From: Sindora glabra
Lineage: Eukaryota > Streptophyta > Magnoliopsida > Fabales > Fabaceae
NCBI GenBank assembly: GCA_020226215.1
Contig: CM035235.1
Coordinates: 47,707,511-47,771,510, forward strand
DNA: 64,000 bases
Direction of reading: 5' to 3'
Below the pieces are notes generated by a model. That model was not told where the DNA came from. It saw only the letters and a program-made list of their open reading frames with translations, and did no database searches. Shown here piece by piece: positions 12,720-23,808 of this stretch. Within the stretch, counting starts at the first letter, position 1, and each line of letters opens with the position of its first letter. A program made the position numbers and the translations under genes.

Positions 12720-15700
12720 ATGGAGAATTTGATACAGCTGGTAAATAATATACAGAGGGCGTGCACCGCCCTCGGCGATCATGGCGAAGGCAGCGCATTG
12801 CCTACGCTCTGGGACGCGCTTCCCTCCATTGCCGTCGTCGGAGGACAGGTTCATTTCATCTCCGTTCATCTTCGTCTACGTTTTCTGCTACTCTTTCAAT
12901 TTTGTTTCTTATTTGTCTGTTCTCTGGTGAATTTCAATCCGTTTGCATTGCGATCTTATTTTTGTTATGTCAAATTCGCACATATTTGATTTTTAAGTTC
13001 AAATCTGCGCGGTGCGCACGATGTGATCTTTGTTTTTTCTTTTCGGTAGTCTGAGTAATGCGGATGTGAATTGAAAATTTCAATTCTAATCAGCATTGAA
13101 GTATCATTCTCTGCTGAGCAAGTCACCGACTTAAATTTGATTAGTGATTGATTTTCTCTGTCCTTGATCTTGAGGTATGTATTGAACAGCATGAAACAGC
13201 AGAGACTCTCGTATGAATATGTTAAAATACATATTTTGATTATTGATATACAAATTATGTTGGAAAATTTTCATAGATTAAATGCTTCAAACGTCAAGTC
13301 GACACTATTCTAATTGATATGCCATTGCGTAGTATTTCATAAAATATAACTGTTGCTAATTATATCTTGGAAACTATTTTTTTAATCATCTGTCCTCACC
13401 AGGTGACCTCATCGCAAGAGCCTTAAATTTGGTTGCTTGTCACCAGGAGTTCTTCTGGATAAGATCGCACAATGAAAAATTTATTCAAATTTATGAATTT
13501 TTTTTCACTGATAATATTTTTTTGGCTATTCCTGAATAAGTTTCACTGTTCCATTCTACCATTTTGGCTCTCACATCTGTGGAGAATTCGGTTTTATCGG
13601 TTATTTGCTGTTTTGTAGAGCTCTGGAAAGTCTTCAGTGCTAGAGAGTATTGTGGGAAAAGACTTTTTACCTCGTGGATCTGGTAAATGAGACTTTTGAC
13701 TGGATATTTACTTAATCATGTAGATTGTTGTGATTTCTTTGCTTCTCTCTTTCTGGAAATGTCATTCTGACTATGGAAACTGATTTCTGTGCAGGTATTG
13801 TTACTCGGCGTCCTCTGGTTTTGCAACTCCATAAGATTGACGAAGGAAGAGAATATGCTGAATTTATGCACCAACCAAGGAAGAGATACACTGACTTTGG
13901 TATCTGCTATGGATTTATTGCCTTTTACACATATCTTGTTTATTTCTTACATCACTTTTAAAATTTAATCCGGTAACAAGTATATATTTGGTATATTTTT
14001 CGTCATATGTTTCTTATTATGATTTGTAGAACTGTAAATTAACTAATTCTTTACTACTACTTTTGTGTTGCTAATACTATATATATACTAACTGCCTGTT
14101 CTGTAGCTGCCGTTAGGCAAGAGATTTCTGATGAGACTGATCGAGAGACTGGCCGCTCCAAGGCAATTTCCACTGTCCCAATCCATCTCAGTATCTATTC
14201 CCCTCATGGTGAGATAAATTGTGGACGATCAACTATTGTGAGAACTAAAAATTTGTATCATAGGATAAATTTAGCTAATTTTTGTATTAAAAAATTTTCT
14301 ATTCTCATCATATTGACTACTGTTATCTTTATTTTTTATTGTTCTTTTTGAGGCACAAGCTTTTTTTACGTTTTACATGTGTTTAACAATGCATTAATCC
14401 AATTGTAAATGCATTTATATCATTCATTCATTCCTTTACCTTGGCAGTTGTCAACCTGACACTGGTTGATCTTCCTGGACTTACAAAAGTTGCCATTGGT
14501 GAGTTTTAAAGATTAATTTTTTTGCATTTGAGTTGAACGTATATGAATTTACATGCCCTATATAATAAATAGAAGATTGATGGAATTATGTTTCTTGGGA
14601 CATTGTAGAGGGTCAACCAGAAAGCATTGTGGCAGACATTGAGGATATGGTCAGGTCTTACATTGAAAAGGTAAATGTGCATTTAAATTTTGAATTCAAA
14701 CTTACATTCAAAAAGGATGTTACAAATGAGAACATTTCTAGAAAGTGAGAGGAGTTGGATGGCTATCATTTAATTAAGATGAATGGTTTGGGTTAAAACA
14801 TCAGTTGAGAACTCATGAGAATTTCTAGGTTTGGGTTAAAACATCAGTTGAGAACTCATGAGAATTTCTAGTTTAACTTAACTTAGTCATCTTGATCTAG
14901 TGACTATCCACCGAACTTCTTCTGATCCAATAGTAGAAAGAAGATCTCATTATATAAAATTTGTCACATAGCAATAGTTGATACTCCATTTTCGTCCGAT
15001 GACTATTTAACAAAATCATGCTGATTTAGTAATAGGAAAATGATCTCACATAAGATGCATGCATGCTGTTGTTTAAGATAAACTCATTGAACATGTAAAC
15101 AAAAGAGTACAGAGCTGTCTTATTTTTAATTTGTATGATGAGTTGAAACAAATTGCAGTTGATAATTCAGTTAACATTACATATGTCTGCTTCTAATTGC
15201 AGCCCAATTGTATCATCTTGGCAATATCTCCTGCCAATCAAGATCTTGCCACTTCAGATGCAATTAAAATTTCTCGTGAAGTAGACCCTAGAGGTAAAAT
15301 TCTGTTATTTGGAGTTATTTGATAATTATTTTTGCTGTGTTAATTTATCTGTTTGTCCTGTGTTTGTGATTTAATACATTAGAAAAACCTGATAGTAAAG
15401 AAGGTGCAGAAGTTAAAAACAACTTGCAAAGGCTCACTTTGTCTATGGAGGTTGATTATATATCTTCTTAGAAAATTAGTCTACATTAGATTAATTTCTC
15501 CAGGACTCTGTTGGAGACTATATTTCTGAGCAGCAGTTTACCATTAAGATGATACTTGATCGGGTTCTGCACATTGAGGGTAGGATCTGTGCAGAGGCCA
15601 GGAGAGTTTGTTCTATGCTGCAAACAAAATCAACAATTTTCACATCTTATTTTCTGCCATTTGCTTAGCCCTGTCAGCCTAACTCTTGTTAAACTCCAAG

Positions 15701-18700
15701 CCGATTGGGATTAAATTTCAGTTGCCTTGGTTCTCTCCCAACAATTCATAGAAAGGGCAAATTGTCATGTCGGCACACATTAATGCATTATCATCACCTA
15801 AAGTTCACAAAGCAAACAAGGTTAAGTATCATGCATAATACATGCGTGAGCAGAATCACTCAAAAGCCTGGAACTGTAGAAATTATATAGCCAATTGACA
15901 GAGCAATTTAGAGAAAAGCTATCTTTATCACAACTAAAAGGGTTCCAACCTTCCGGGAAGTTTCTTTGGCATACTCTAAAACAGGCTTAGAAAAAGCCTT
16001 TTCTCATCTCAACCCAACGACCAATTTCACATTGCTAAAAATGAGACATTTTGCAACTCCCATCCCTTAAAATTATACAGAGAAGAAGCTATCACATTGG
16101 CATGTTGTTGCATCCAGCGAGGGTCAAACAACATGCGATATTAGTTATATTTTTCTTTAATTCTATTGGCTGGAATTCACTTGCCTCTGAAAATGATTTT
16201 CTTTGTATGTTTAATTATTACGGCTTTGTTTAATTATCACTTCTCCAGGGGAGAGAACATTTGGAGTGTTGACCAAGATTGATCTTATGGACAAGGGCAC
16301 TGATGCTGTTGATGTAAGTAGTTTCTTCCCCTCTTTTTACGGAAATGTTGTGTCTTGAAACAAAGTTTCATTTTCCTAAATTTCCTTTCTTCATTCATAT
16401 CCGTCGACAAATTTCAACTTCAAGCTTGACAAGTTCTTTTATAATTGAAGTGCAGTGGTACATTTCAAGAAAGTTATTAAATTCGATTATTTTCATTTCA
16501 AATTCTTGAAATTTTTTGCATTATCAATCCTTATTTGGAGATTGAAAATCATCTTTCTTCTTATCTTGGACTTTGATCAGAGGGAAATGGAGGATGGGGA
16601 TAACAACATCTTGCACTTATCTAGGAACAACATTGGATCTTTTTTTTTTTTTTCCTTCTTTTTTTTTTTAGCATGAATGATATAAGGTTTAAAGTCACAT
16701 AATTGATAATTTCCTCATACCTGTGAGTTCCTTGTTTTCCATTTTTTTCTTTCACAGTGTACTAAATTTATAGTGGCTTTTTCTTATTGCCTCTTCTTCC
16801 CCTTCTTTTTTCTAGATCCTTGAAGGAAAAGCATATAAACTGAAATACCCTTGGATTGGTGTTGTTAATCGTTCCCAAGCTGATATTAACAAAAATGTTG
16901 ATATGGTTGCTGCTCGGAAAAGAGAGCGTGAGTACTTTGCCACTACCCCAGAATATAGGCATCTTGCTAGCAGAATGGGTTCTGAGCATCTAGGAAAAGT
17001 ATTGTCTAAGGTATGGTTATCTTCAATTCCAACCTTGATGTTACACAAGAATATGTAATTTTTACACATCTATTTTGGAGTTACAAACAATTCTATCTTC
17101 GTAAGTGTGTAACAACATGATTAAATTTTCAGCATTTGGAAACTGTCATCAAGTCTCGAATCCCAAGCCTACAGTCACTTATTAGCAAAACTATTATTGA
17201 ACTAGAGTCAGAATTGAGCCGTCTTGGGAAGCCTGTTGCTACTGATACTGGAGTAAGAAACTTGCTTTGTTTTCTTCTCCCTCTATCCTAGAAAAAAACT
17301 GGAAAAATATTTATAAATATGTATTTTTTTATCTATTGATTTTGAGCGCATGAAGAATTTGTGATTTATTCTCTCTCTTTTGTAGGGAAAGTTGTACATG
17401 GCAATGGAAATTTGTCGAACTTTTGATCAGATTTTCAAAGAACATCTTGATGGAATGTACATCCTCCTTACTTTTCCTTCTTTCACTGTCATTATACCCA
17501 ACAAACACTAGACAGATCCAATTTGACCTTAAATTTAATGTCTTAATGTCCACAGACGACCTGGTGGGGAGAAAATTTACCAAGTATTTGATAATCAATT
17601 CCCAGCTGCTTTGAAAAGGCTGCAATTTGATAAACATCTCTCAATGGATAATGTGAGGAAGTTAATTACTGAAGCAGATGGATATCAACCTCATCTCATT
17701 GCTCCTGAGCAAGGATATCGCCGTCTTATTGAATCTTGCTTAGTGTCTGTCAGGGGCCCTGCTGAGGCAGCCGTTGATGCGGTATATTTCTATTTAGAAT
17801 AAGATAATTTCTTTTAATGTTTGTTATATGTTGCAATCTTGATTATGATATGTGAGAAACATGGAAGTATGTAACTGACTTCTTTCTATGTTTCATTTTT
17901 CTGAGGGTCCATTTGCATGTGGGGTGTAATACTGTGTATGTATGTACTTATTTATTTATGCATCCTTGATCGTTATGTTATTGAGGTGAATGACATTTCC
18001 ATTAAGTTTCATTTGCATACGCTTCACAAAAAATTGTTTGTATTAGTTATTTTTTGTATGAAGGGATTTGCTTGCTTAATTAAGATTTTTTATGAGCACC
18101 TTTAACATCAAGACTTGCATTTTTTTTTCCTTGCAAATATGCCTAACCTTTTACAAACATTCTAGATAATTATATGGAAAGCCAGAGATGAAGTCATTTT
18201 TTGCAACGTGAATAGATTTTATTAATCTTCCTCTGTACCACTCGTCTTCAATGCAATAGGATGAAATGTATAGCCTGTGGATGGTCATCAGGCTTTGATG
18301 GTTTCTGCACATGGGCTTTTCTTGTATTTATCTGAGATTGTATTAACAGCAATATACAAAATCCTTTGCCTCTTGTGATATCATTTCTATGTTTGCATAT
18401 ATGTAATTTTTTTTTTAATGTTACATGATATTTATTTAACATGTGCTTCTATAATGCCTCAGGTTCATGCAATTCTGAAGGATATAATTCAGAAGTCCAT
18501 TAATGAGACAATAGTAAGTATCAAACTGCTTACTTCTATATTGTTTATATAACCTTCATGTTTAAGCTTTCAGATGATTCAGAAATTTAGCATGGTATTG
18601 AAGTAATAAGAGTTCTAGAATTGAAACCCTGTTAGATCTCTTTTTCTTCTCCATTCCGAAGACAGAGACCTTGGAAATAATGTAATTTTGTCAAAGCATA

Positions 18701-19901
18701 AATGAGAATTTTAATCCAAGGATGGATATATAATATAAGCCTTATTTTTTCATAATTAGATCATATTTATATGATTATTACGTCAAGGCGTAAATGCAAG
18801 AACTTTAATCCAAGGAAGGATATATTAGCATTATCTTTCCAGAATTACTCCTTTTTTACATGATTATCACCAATACCACTGCTTTCTCTTCATTTGAGAT
18901 TAACCCTACTTTTCGGATATTTCTAAGTAGGTGCATTTTGTGTTGGTTGTAGGAATTAAAACAATATCCCACGCTAAGAGTAGAACTTGGACATGCAGCC
19001 ATTGAGTCATTGGAAAGGATGAGAGATGAAAGCAAGAAAGCCACTTTGCTGTTGGTGGACATGGAATGCAGTTACTTGACTGTTGAGTTTTTCCGTAAAC
19101 TTCCACAAGACGCTGAGAAGGGTGGAAATCCAACCGTCTCACTTCTTGATAGATATAACGATGCTTATCTTCGTCGAATTAGTAAGTAACCTGAACTAGA
19201 GAATGTGTGAGTGGATTATTTATCTTCTGTTGAATTGTCACTAGGTACTTTCTTAGTATTGCAATAGAACTAAAAAATTTTCACCTTTAGTTCAAATAGA
19301 AGACAAGGGAATATCTGCAGATGGTGTGTCCTAGGTGCACCATATGTTACTGTTGTTTCAGTTGTCTTCAAAAATTCAGGTTGATAAGAGAAGGAAAAAG
19401 TCCCGGAATGGTTTTATTATAACTTTAACAATTACATAGCAAAATATATATCAATTCAAACTCTTGGTTCTGTTTGCTTGGTTCTTCTCTTAACTGAGAT
19501 TCCGATAATCCAACAGGTACCACTGTCTTGTCCTATGTGAATATGGTATGTGCAAGCCTCAGGAACACAATTCCCAAGTCTGTCGTTTATTGTCAAGTGC
19601 GCGAGGCTAAGCGCAGCTTACTTGATTATTTCTTTGCAGAGTTAGGGAAAAGAGAGGTAAGCTCTCTCTCTCCAGTGCATGTTAAGATTTCCTTGAAAAC
19701 TAATAATAGAAAAAGCAGGTTAAAATGGGCAGAACTTTCCGGTATGTTCTAATCAAGCTTTGTTTCGTGCAGGGGAAGCAACTAGGTAAACTGTTGGATG
19801 AGGATCCAGCAGTCATGCAACGCCGGACCTCCCTTGCGAAGAGGCTAGAGTTGTACAGAAGTGCTCAAACCGAAATTGAGACCGTTGCATGGACCAAGTA
19901 G
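12720..19901 (+). CDS. DRP1A: Dynamin-related protein 1A-type GTPase (phragmoplastin)
   Basis: Sixteen exons with GT-AG junctions and matching phases: 12720-12848, 13619-13682, 13795-13899, 14107-14208, 14448-14498, 14609-14670, 15203-15293, 16249-16313, 16816-17010, 17133-17252, 17386-17456, 17556-17781, 18463-18513, 18953-19181, 19517-19656 and 19773-19901. They give 1830 nt and 609 aa, against about 610 in Arabidopsis DRP1A. The ATG has a good context (ACAATGG). GTPase motifs: G1 GGQSSGKSS (41-49), switch region around RGSGIVTRRPLVLQL, G3 DLPG (141-144), G4 TKID (210-213), G5 VNRSQ (from about 240). The dynamin middle domain follows (about 225-500), then the GED (about 520-609), ending VAWTK. 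As in other plant DRP1 proteins there is no PH or proline-rich domain. DRP1 proteins polymerise on membranes at the cell plate and plasma membrane and act in cytokinesis and clathrin-mediated endocytosis. Closest by eye to the A subtype. No lesion is seen. Confidence 0.96.
14786..14871. repeat. Perfect 43-bp tandem duplication in DRP1 intron 6
   Basis: Units 14786-14828 and 14829-14871 are identical and each starts gtttgggttaaaacatcagt. They lie inside the 532-bp intron between exons 6 and 7, away from both splice sites. Confidence 0.9.
15383..15579 (+). other. Two exon-like blocks inside DRP1 intron 7
   Basis: The 955-bp intron 7 (15294-16248) holds two protein-like blocks. Block 1 (about 15383-15450) follows an AG and ends ATGGAG before gttgat. 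Block 2 (15504-15579) follows ttctccag, reads DSVGDYISEQQ in the frame continuing block 1, and is followed by gtagga. The layout mimics two spliced exons of another gene. DRP1 proteins have no counterpart, because exon 7 joins exon 8 in frame without them. I do not recognise the source gene; chance remains possible. Confidence 0.35.
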
Positions 19902-21502
19902 AAAGGAGCAGTGTTGGATCTTGGACTATTCAGAATGTAATCGAAATTATGAGAGCGATTCTTTGATTCATGATATCAATACAGTAGAGTGAGGATAGGA
20001 TATATAGTTTTCTGCTGCTAATTAGAGAGAGTCATAATCACCATTGCTTATGCTAGTTTCCCGACTGGTATTTTTTATGTGATCTGATTTGATTCATTCA
20101 CTTTTAATTATTAGCAAATAAACTTCTGTTATTCTTCAGTTGTGCTCGTTACTTTCTGTATGAAGAGATGAGGAGGGTATTAGTATTAGCACATCCGGCT
20201 CCCTCGCATTGGGGTAGATACTGATAAAGTGAGGCCTCATGCAATTGTGAAATCACAATCCTTTATCGCGTGAGCTTAATATAAAATAGTCATCTGTGCA
20301 ACTAATGTCACCCAAAATGATTATAGCATGACTCTATCAAAATATTTATAAGGATTTTCGGAGGGGGTCACTTGAATAATTAACAAAACCAGCTTAGATG
20401 ATTTTTAGACTAAACTAAAATTGGACACAGGAAATCCTTGACGTTTTCTTTAACTAAATCTAACAAATGAAGAAGAAATAATAATAATAATAAAGAAAGA
20501 ACAATTTAGATTGTGCATGAGATATTAGGGTAGTTCCACTATTTTACTAATAAAATTTTGTGCACAATTGTATAGGCAGTAAAATTGAAGTTAATTTGCC
20601 GATTGTCATACTCGTGTGCAATTATAAAAATGATGGTAAAAATTGGTTATACGAGCAATATGGCTCATATGATATAAACCAGGGTTTCAACAGTCAATAA
20701 TTTTAGTTCTGGCATGGTACATAGGGCACGTTTGGTATTCCATAAAAAAAAGGGCAGAATCAATTCTAAACCACATAATTAATTTTGCCTCTCAAAATCA
20801 TATGTTTGATTTTAGTTTTTGTGTACGTGTTTAATTAATTATTTCTCAAAAATATCTGAAAAGTTGGTAGAAATAATTATTAAACGTGATTTTAACAGAC
20901 ATAATATAGATTTATCCACAACCATTTTTGACAAAATAAATTATTTGTGAAATTAACTTTGTCATGGCTATGTCAAATTAGTAACTTCAGAACTATTGTT
21001 GAGATTTATTTTTATAAAATTGCAGCTTTGTGTACAAAATTTCATACAAAGTTTGTGTATAATTATTAAATGTGATTTTAACAAACATATTATAGATTTA
21101 TTCACAACCAATTTTGCCATAATAAATTATATTTGAAATTAACTTTGCATGGCTATATCAAGTAAGTTACTTGTGAATTTATCATTGTCAGAACTATTGT
21201 TGAGATTTATTTTAATAAAATTGCTGCTTTGCGTACAAAATTTTATGCAAACTTCGTGTATAATAAACGCATAAAAAGTTGTATCACAACACAACTCTTT
21301 ATGAAATAAATTTCATGCTCTTGCACAAACTATATTGGTGGCTGCATATTTGAGAGTATGCATTTTTCAACAAAAATTGTGAAGCATAACAATGACATGT
21401 CCTGCTTTTCATATATTATTAAATACAGTTCTTGTTCACCAAACTAAAAATGAAATGTTTATGGAAGATCGAAACCCACGTCAGCGAATATGCAGAAAGG
21501 AG
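19902..21502. other. 3' flank of DRP1 and intergenic DNA
   Basis: The first few hundred bases are probably the DRP1 3' UTR and terminator. Nothing coding follows. The main structure is a diverged tandem duplication at about 20,872-21,265, listed separately. Confidence 0.45.
20872..21265. repeat. Diverged tandem duplication, 2 units of about 190 bp
   Basis: The phrases aattattaaacgtgatttta, cagaactattgttgagattt and ttgcagctttgtgtacaaaa in unit 1 recur in the same order in unit 2, as aattattaaatgtgatttta, cagaactattgttgagattt and ttgctgctttgcgtacaaaa. The second unit also carries a small insertion. The copies are non-coding and diverged, so this is not a recent event. Confidence 0.8.
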
Positions 21503-21506
21503 AAAA
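21503..21506 (-). terminator. Pol III terminator of tRNA-Ala
   Basis: An oligo-T run of four on the minus strand lies 11 nt beyond the tRNA 3' end, as expected for RNA polymerase III termination. Confidence 0.65.
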
Positions 21507-21517
21507 CAATATGGAGA

Positions 21518-21590
21518 TGGAGGTGCGGGGAATCGAACCCCGTGCCTCTCGCATGCGAAGCGAGCGCTCTACCATATGAGCTACACCCCC
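21518..21590 (-). tRNA. tRNA-Ala, anticodon CGC
   Basis: The minus-strand sequence folds as a complete 73-nt cloverleaf. The 7-bp acceptor stem starts GGGGGTG and pairs with CACCTCC, including the G3:U70 wobble pair that identifies alanine tRNAs, with discriminator A73. The D arm is GCTC/GAGC. The anticodon stem is CTCGC/GCGAG around the loop TTCGCAT, giving anticodon CGC (reads GCG). The T stem is CGGGG/CCCCG with loop TTCGATT. There is no intron and CCA is not encoded, as usual for nuclear genes. A CAA lies just upstream of the 5' end in the minus sense (TTGCAACCATC), a common plant Pol III start motif. Confidence 0.96.
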
Positions 21591-22470
21591 GATGGTTGCA
21601 AGAGATTTTCTTTCCATATAAATTGCATACCAAATGTCCAACTGAGTCGCTCTGCAAATCTGACTTCATTTGGCGCAGTTATTGGACTCAATTACTGCTG
21701 TTTTGGTATTTTCCTAACCCAAACTTCGGGGCTAATAACACTATTTTCTTAATGCTAGATTAATAAATAGACAGATATTTTAATGGGTGCATTTTCATAC
21801 TTTTGTAGTCAGGTCCATCCTTAATGAATAGATTAGATGCAAAGGAACCGATGATTTGTAGCTACCAACGCCTGTACTTAATAAATATTGCATTTTAGAA
21901 GCAGTTAACACAAAAAAACTAAATTTTGAGTTTAACATCAGTGTCAAATTATCAATCTATGTCGACTACCCTTGCCTAATATTCAAAGACCAGCATTATA
22001 TTATATTGATGTGAAAATAATATGGCAAGACAATGCCATAGGATTTTAGATTAATCTTTGTTGTTTCAATTATTGTTGCCTACTTGTGATTACTATAATT
22101 AACATTCATCAGCCAACAGAAATCCTCTATGTAGGGTCCATGTTTTTACCTTCTGCGTTTTGACCACGGTTTATGCGTAGTGTGACAATCCCATAATAGC
22201 AAACAGCACATTTTTTACGTAAACCATGCAGATACTGAGAAACTCAGGACCAAAGCAACGTGTATTCTTCTGTCCTCGTTTTGCATTACAGTTTCCTTAA
22301 TATATATCCCCAAACATTTAAATCTTGCCCTTCTGCAATATATCTGGCATATTTGTGGGGTTTCGATCTTATATATTGGTCGGTTTGAATTAAGGAAATC
22401 TTAGAAATTTCTGGGATTCTCATCATCTTGGCTGGTTTGGGATATATCTTAACATCTTGGTTGATTTGAA
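21591..22470. other. Intergenic DNA/promoter of the DUF1442 gene
   Basis: No gene is seen. The open frames here are shadows over the tRNA or short AT-rich frames. The final few hundred bases, which contain a short tataccaata-like AT-rich run and moderate GC, must hold the promoter of the gene starting at 22471. No element can be fixed. Confidence 0.4.
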
Positions 22471-23808
22471 ATGGAATGGTCTCCAACAGCTGCGACAAGT
22501 GCTTACCTTGATACTCTTCAACTGGTATTCATCTTTCCTTGATTTCCCTCTATTTCTTTTTCTTTTCTTTTTTTTTAATTTTATCTTATTTTCTTATCTC
22601 TTGGAAAAGTCAAGGCAAGGGTTTTGGTTCATCATTTTTTCCCCCTCCTCTCCCTTTAATTTATTATTAACTTTCTTTTAAGTGAATTTCTATTATAAAT
22701 AATGAAGTCTTGTTTGAATGATGTGGTAGAGTATACAATAGTATTTGATAGATAATCATGTTACACGGTGATCCAAACAGGGCCTTAATGAGTTTTAATG
22801 GGGACCACACCATTTTAATCATGCATGTTGATTCATTTGTATTTTTATTTTTCTATGTCAAGTTGTCTGTTTTTCTACGTGAATTTTTTCCTTTCAATAA
22901 ATGAGGTTTTTAACTGAAAATCTATGGCCTGAATATTTTGACATTGTTGATGATTCAAAAGCATAACTTCTTAGTTTGATACACTAGGAGATGAACCTGT
23001 TATCTTACATTAAGAATCAAAGGGCAAAATTGGCTTAATTTATTGATAGAATGTCTGATCTCTTAACACAACAGGACATTGCACCATATATATCAAGAAT
23101 CCTATGTTGACTTACATAGAAAGCATCTAATTATTGTCTTATTTCTCTCGACAGTGCAACAATTACAGAAGACAACAGGGTCCCTGGACGATGCAGGAAC
23201 CAGGAAGCAATGAATTTGTATCAGCACTAGCTGCAGGAGTTAAAGCAAAACTCATAGTTGAAGTGACAAATAGAGCATCCACATCAACAATAGCCCTGGC
23301 GGCGGCTGCCCGCCTAACCAGCGGCCGACTGGTCTGCATTCTCCCGGAGCCGGTCCTCGCGGAGTCCAAGGAAGTCATTCACAATGCAGGGCTAACAGAA
23401 CAAGTAGAATTCAGGACTGAAGACCCCAGCTTGCTATTGCCCAACTACGGAAATGTTGACTTTTCCGTTGTTGACTGCAAGGATGAAAACAACACAAAAT
23501 TTCTTAACTTGCTGGATGTTAATCCTGCAAGATCAGTGGTGGTGGCTAGAAATTTGGCAGGCGGAAGAAAATGGCTGAGAGGCTTTTTAAGACAGATGGA
23601 TGAAAATGTAGCAGTGAGATCTCTGAAGCATCCTACAGGGGAAGATATGCAAGTTGTTGTGATAAGCAAAAATGGTGATGAAATTGATAAGAAGTTTAGG
23701 ATTACAGGCAGTCAAAGCAGAAGGAGAAGCAAGTGGGTTGCCAAGTTTGATGAGGAGAGTGGTGAGGAATATATCTTCAGGGTGCCTCATAATGTAAGTG
23801 ATTTCTGA
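22471..23808 (+). CDS. DUF1442 family protein (SAM-methyltransferase-like fold)
   Basis: Two exons: 22471-22524 (18 codons, starting MEWSPTAATSAYLDTLQL) and 23155-23808, separated by a 630-bp GT-AG intron in phase 0. The product is 235 aa. The start at 22471 is preferred over any ATG in the upstream in-frame extension of exon 2, because plant DUF1442 proteins begin with a W-S-P-x-x-A-x-x-A-Y-x-D-T-L segment and exon 1 supplies it. Exon 2 carries NEFVSALAAG, KLIVEVT, a region like a Rossmann beta-alpha-beta (GRLVCILPEP), NVDFSVVDCK and VVVARNLAGG. Plant members are annotated as putative methyltransferases or unknown proteins. The substrate is unknown, and I see no clear GxGxG SAM-binding loop, so activity is unproven. 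Confidence 0.9.

Noticed and set aside
12525..12989. Plus-strand ORF of 154 codons starting upstream of the DRP1 ATG
   Set aside because: It is the DRP1 exon 1 frame extended through the leader and read into intron 1. The family start MENLIQLV lies at 12,720 and a GT donor follows 12,848.
21392..21763. Overlapping ORFs on both strands around 21.4-21.75 kb
   Set aside because: They are shadows across the tRNA-Ala gene, with the tRNA sequence translated in several frames.
23134..23154. ATG at 23,134 as start of the DUF1442 gene
   Set aside because: It lies in the intron just before the AG acceptor. The conserved N-terminus is encoded at 22,471-22,524.
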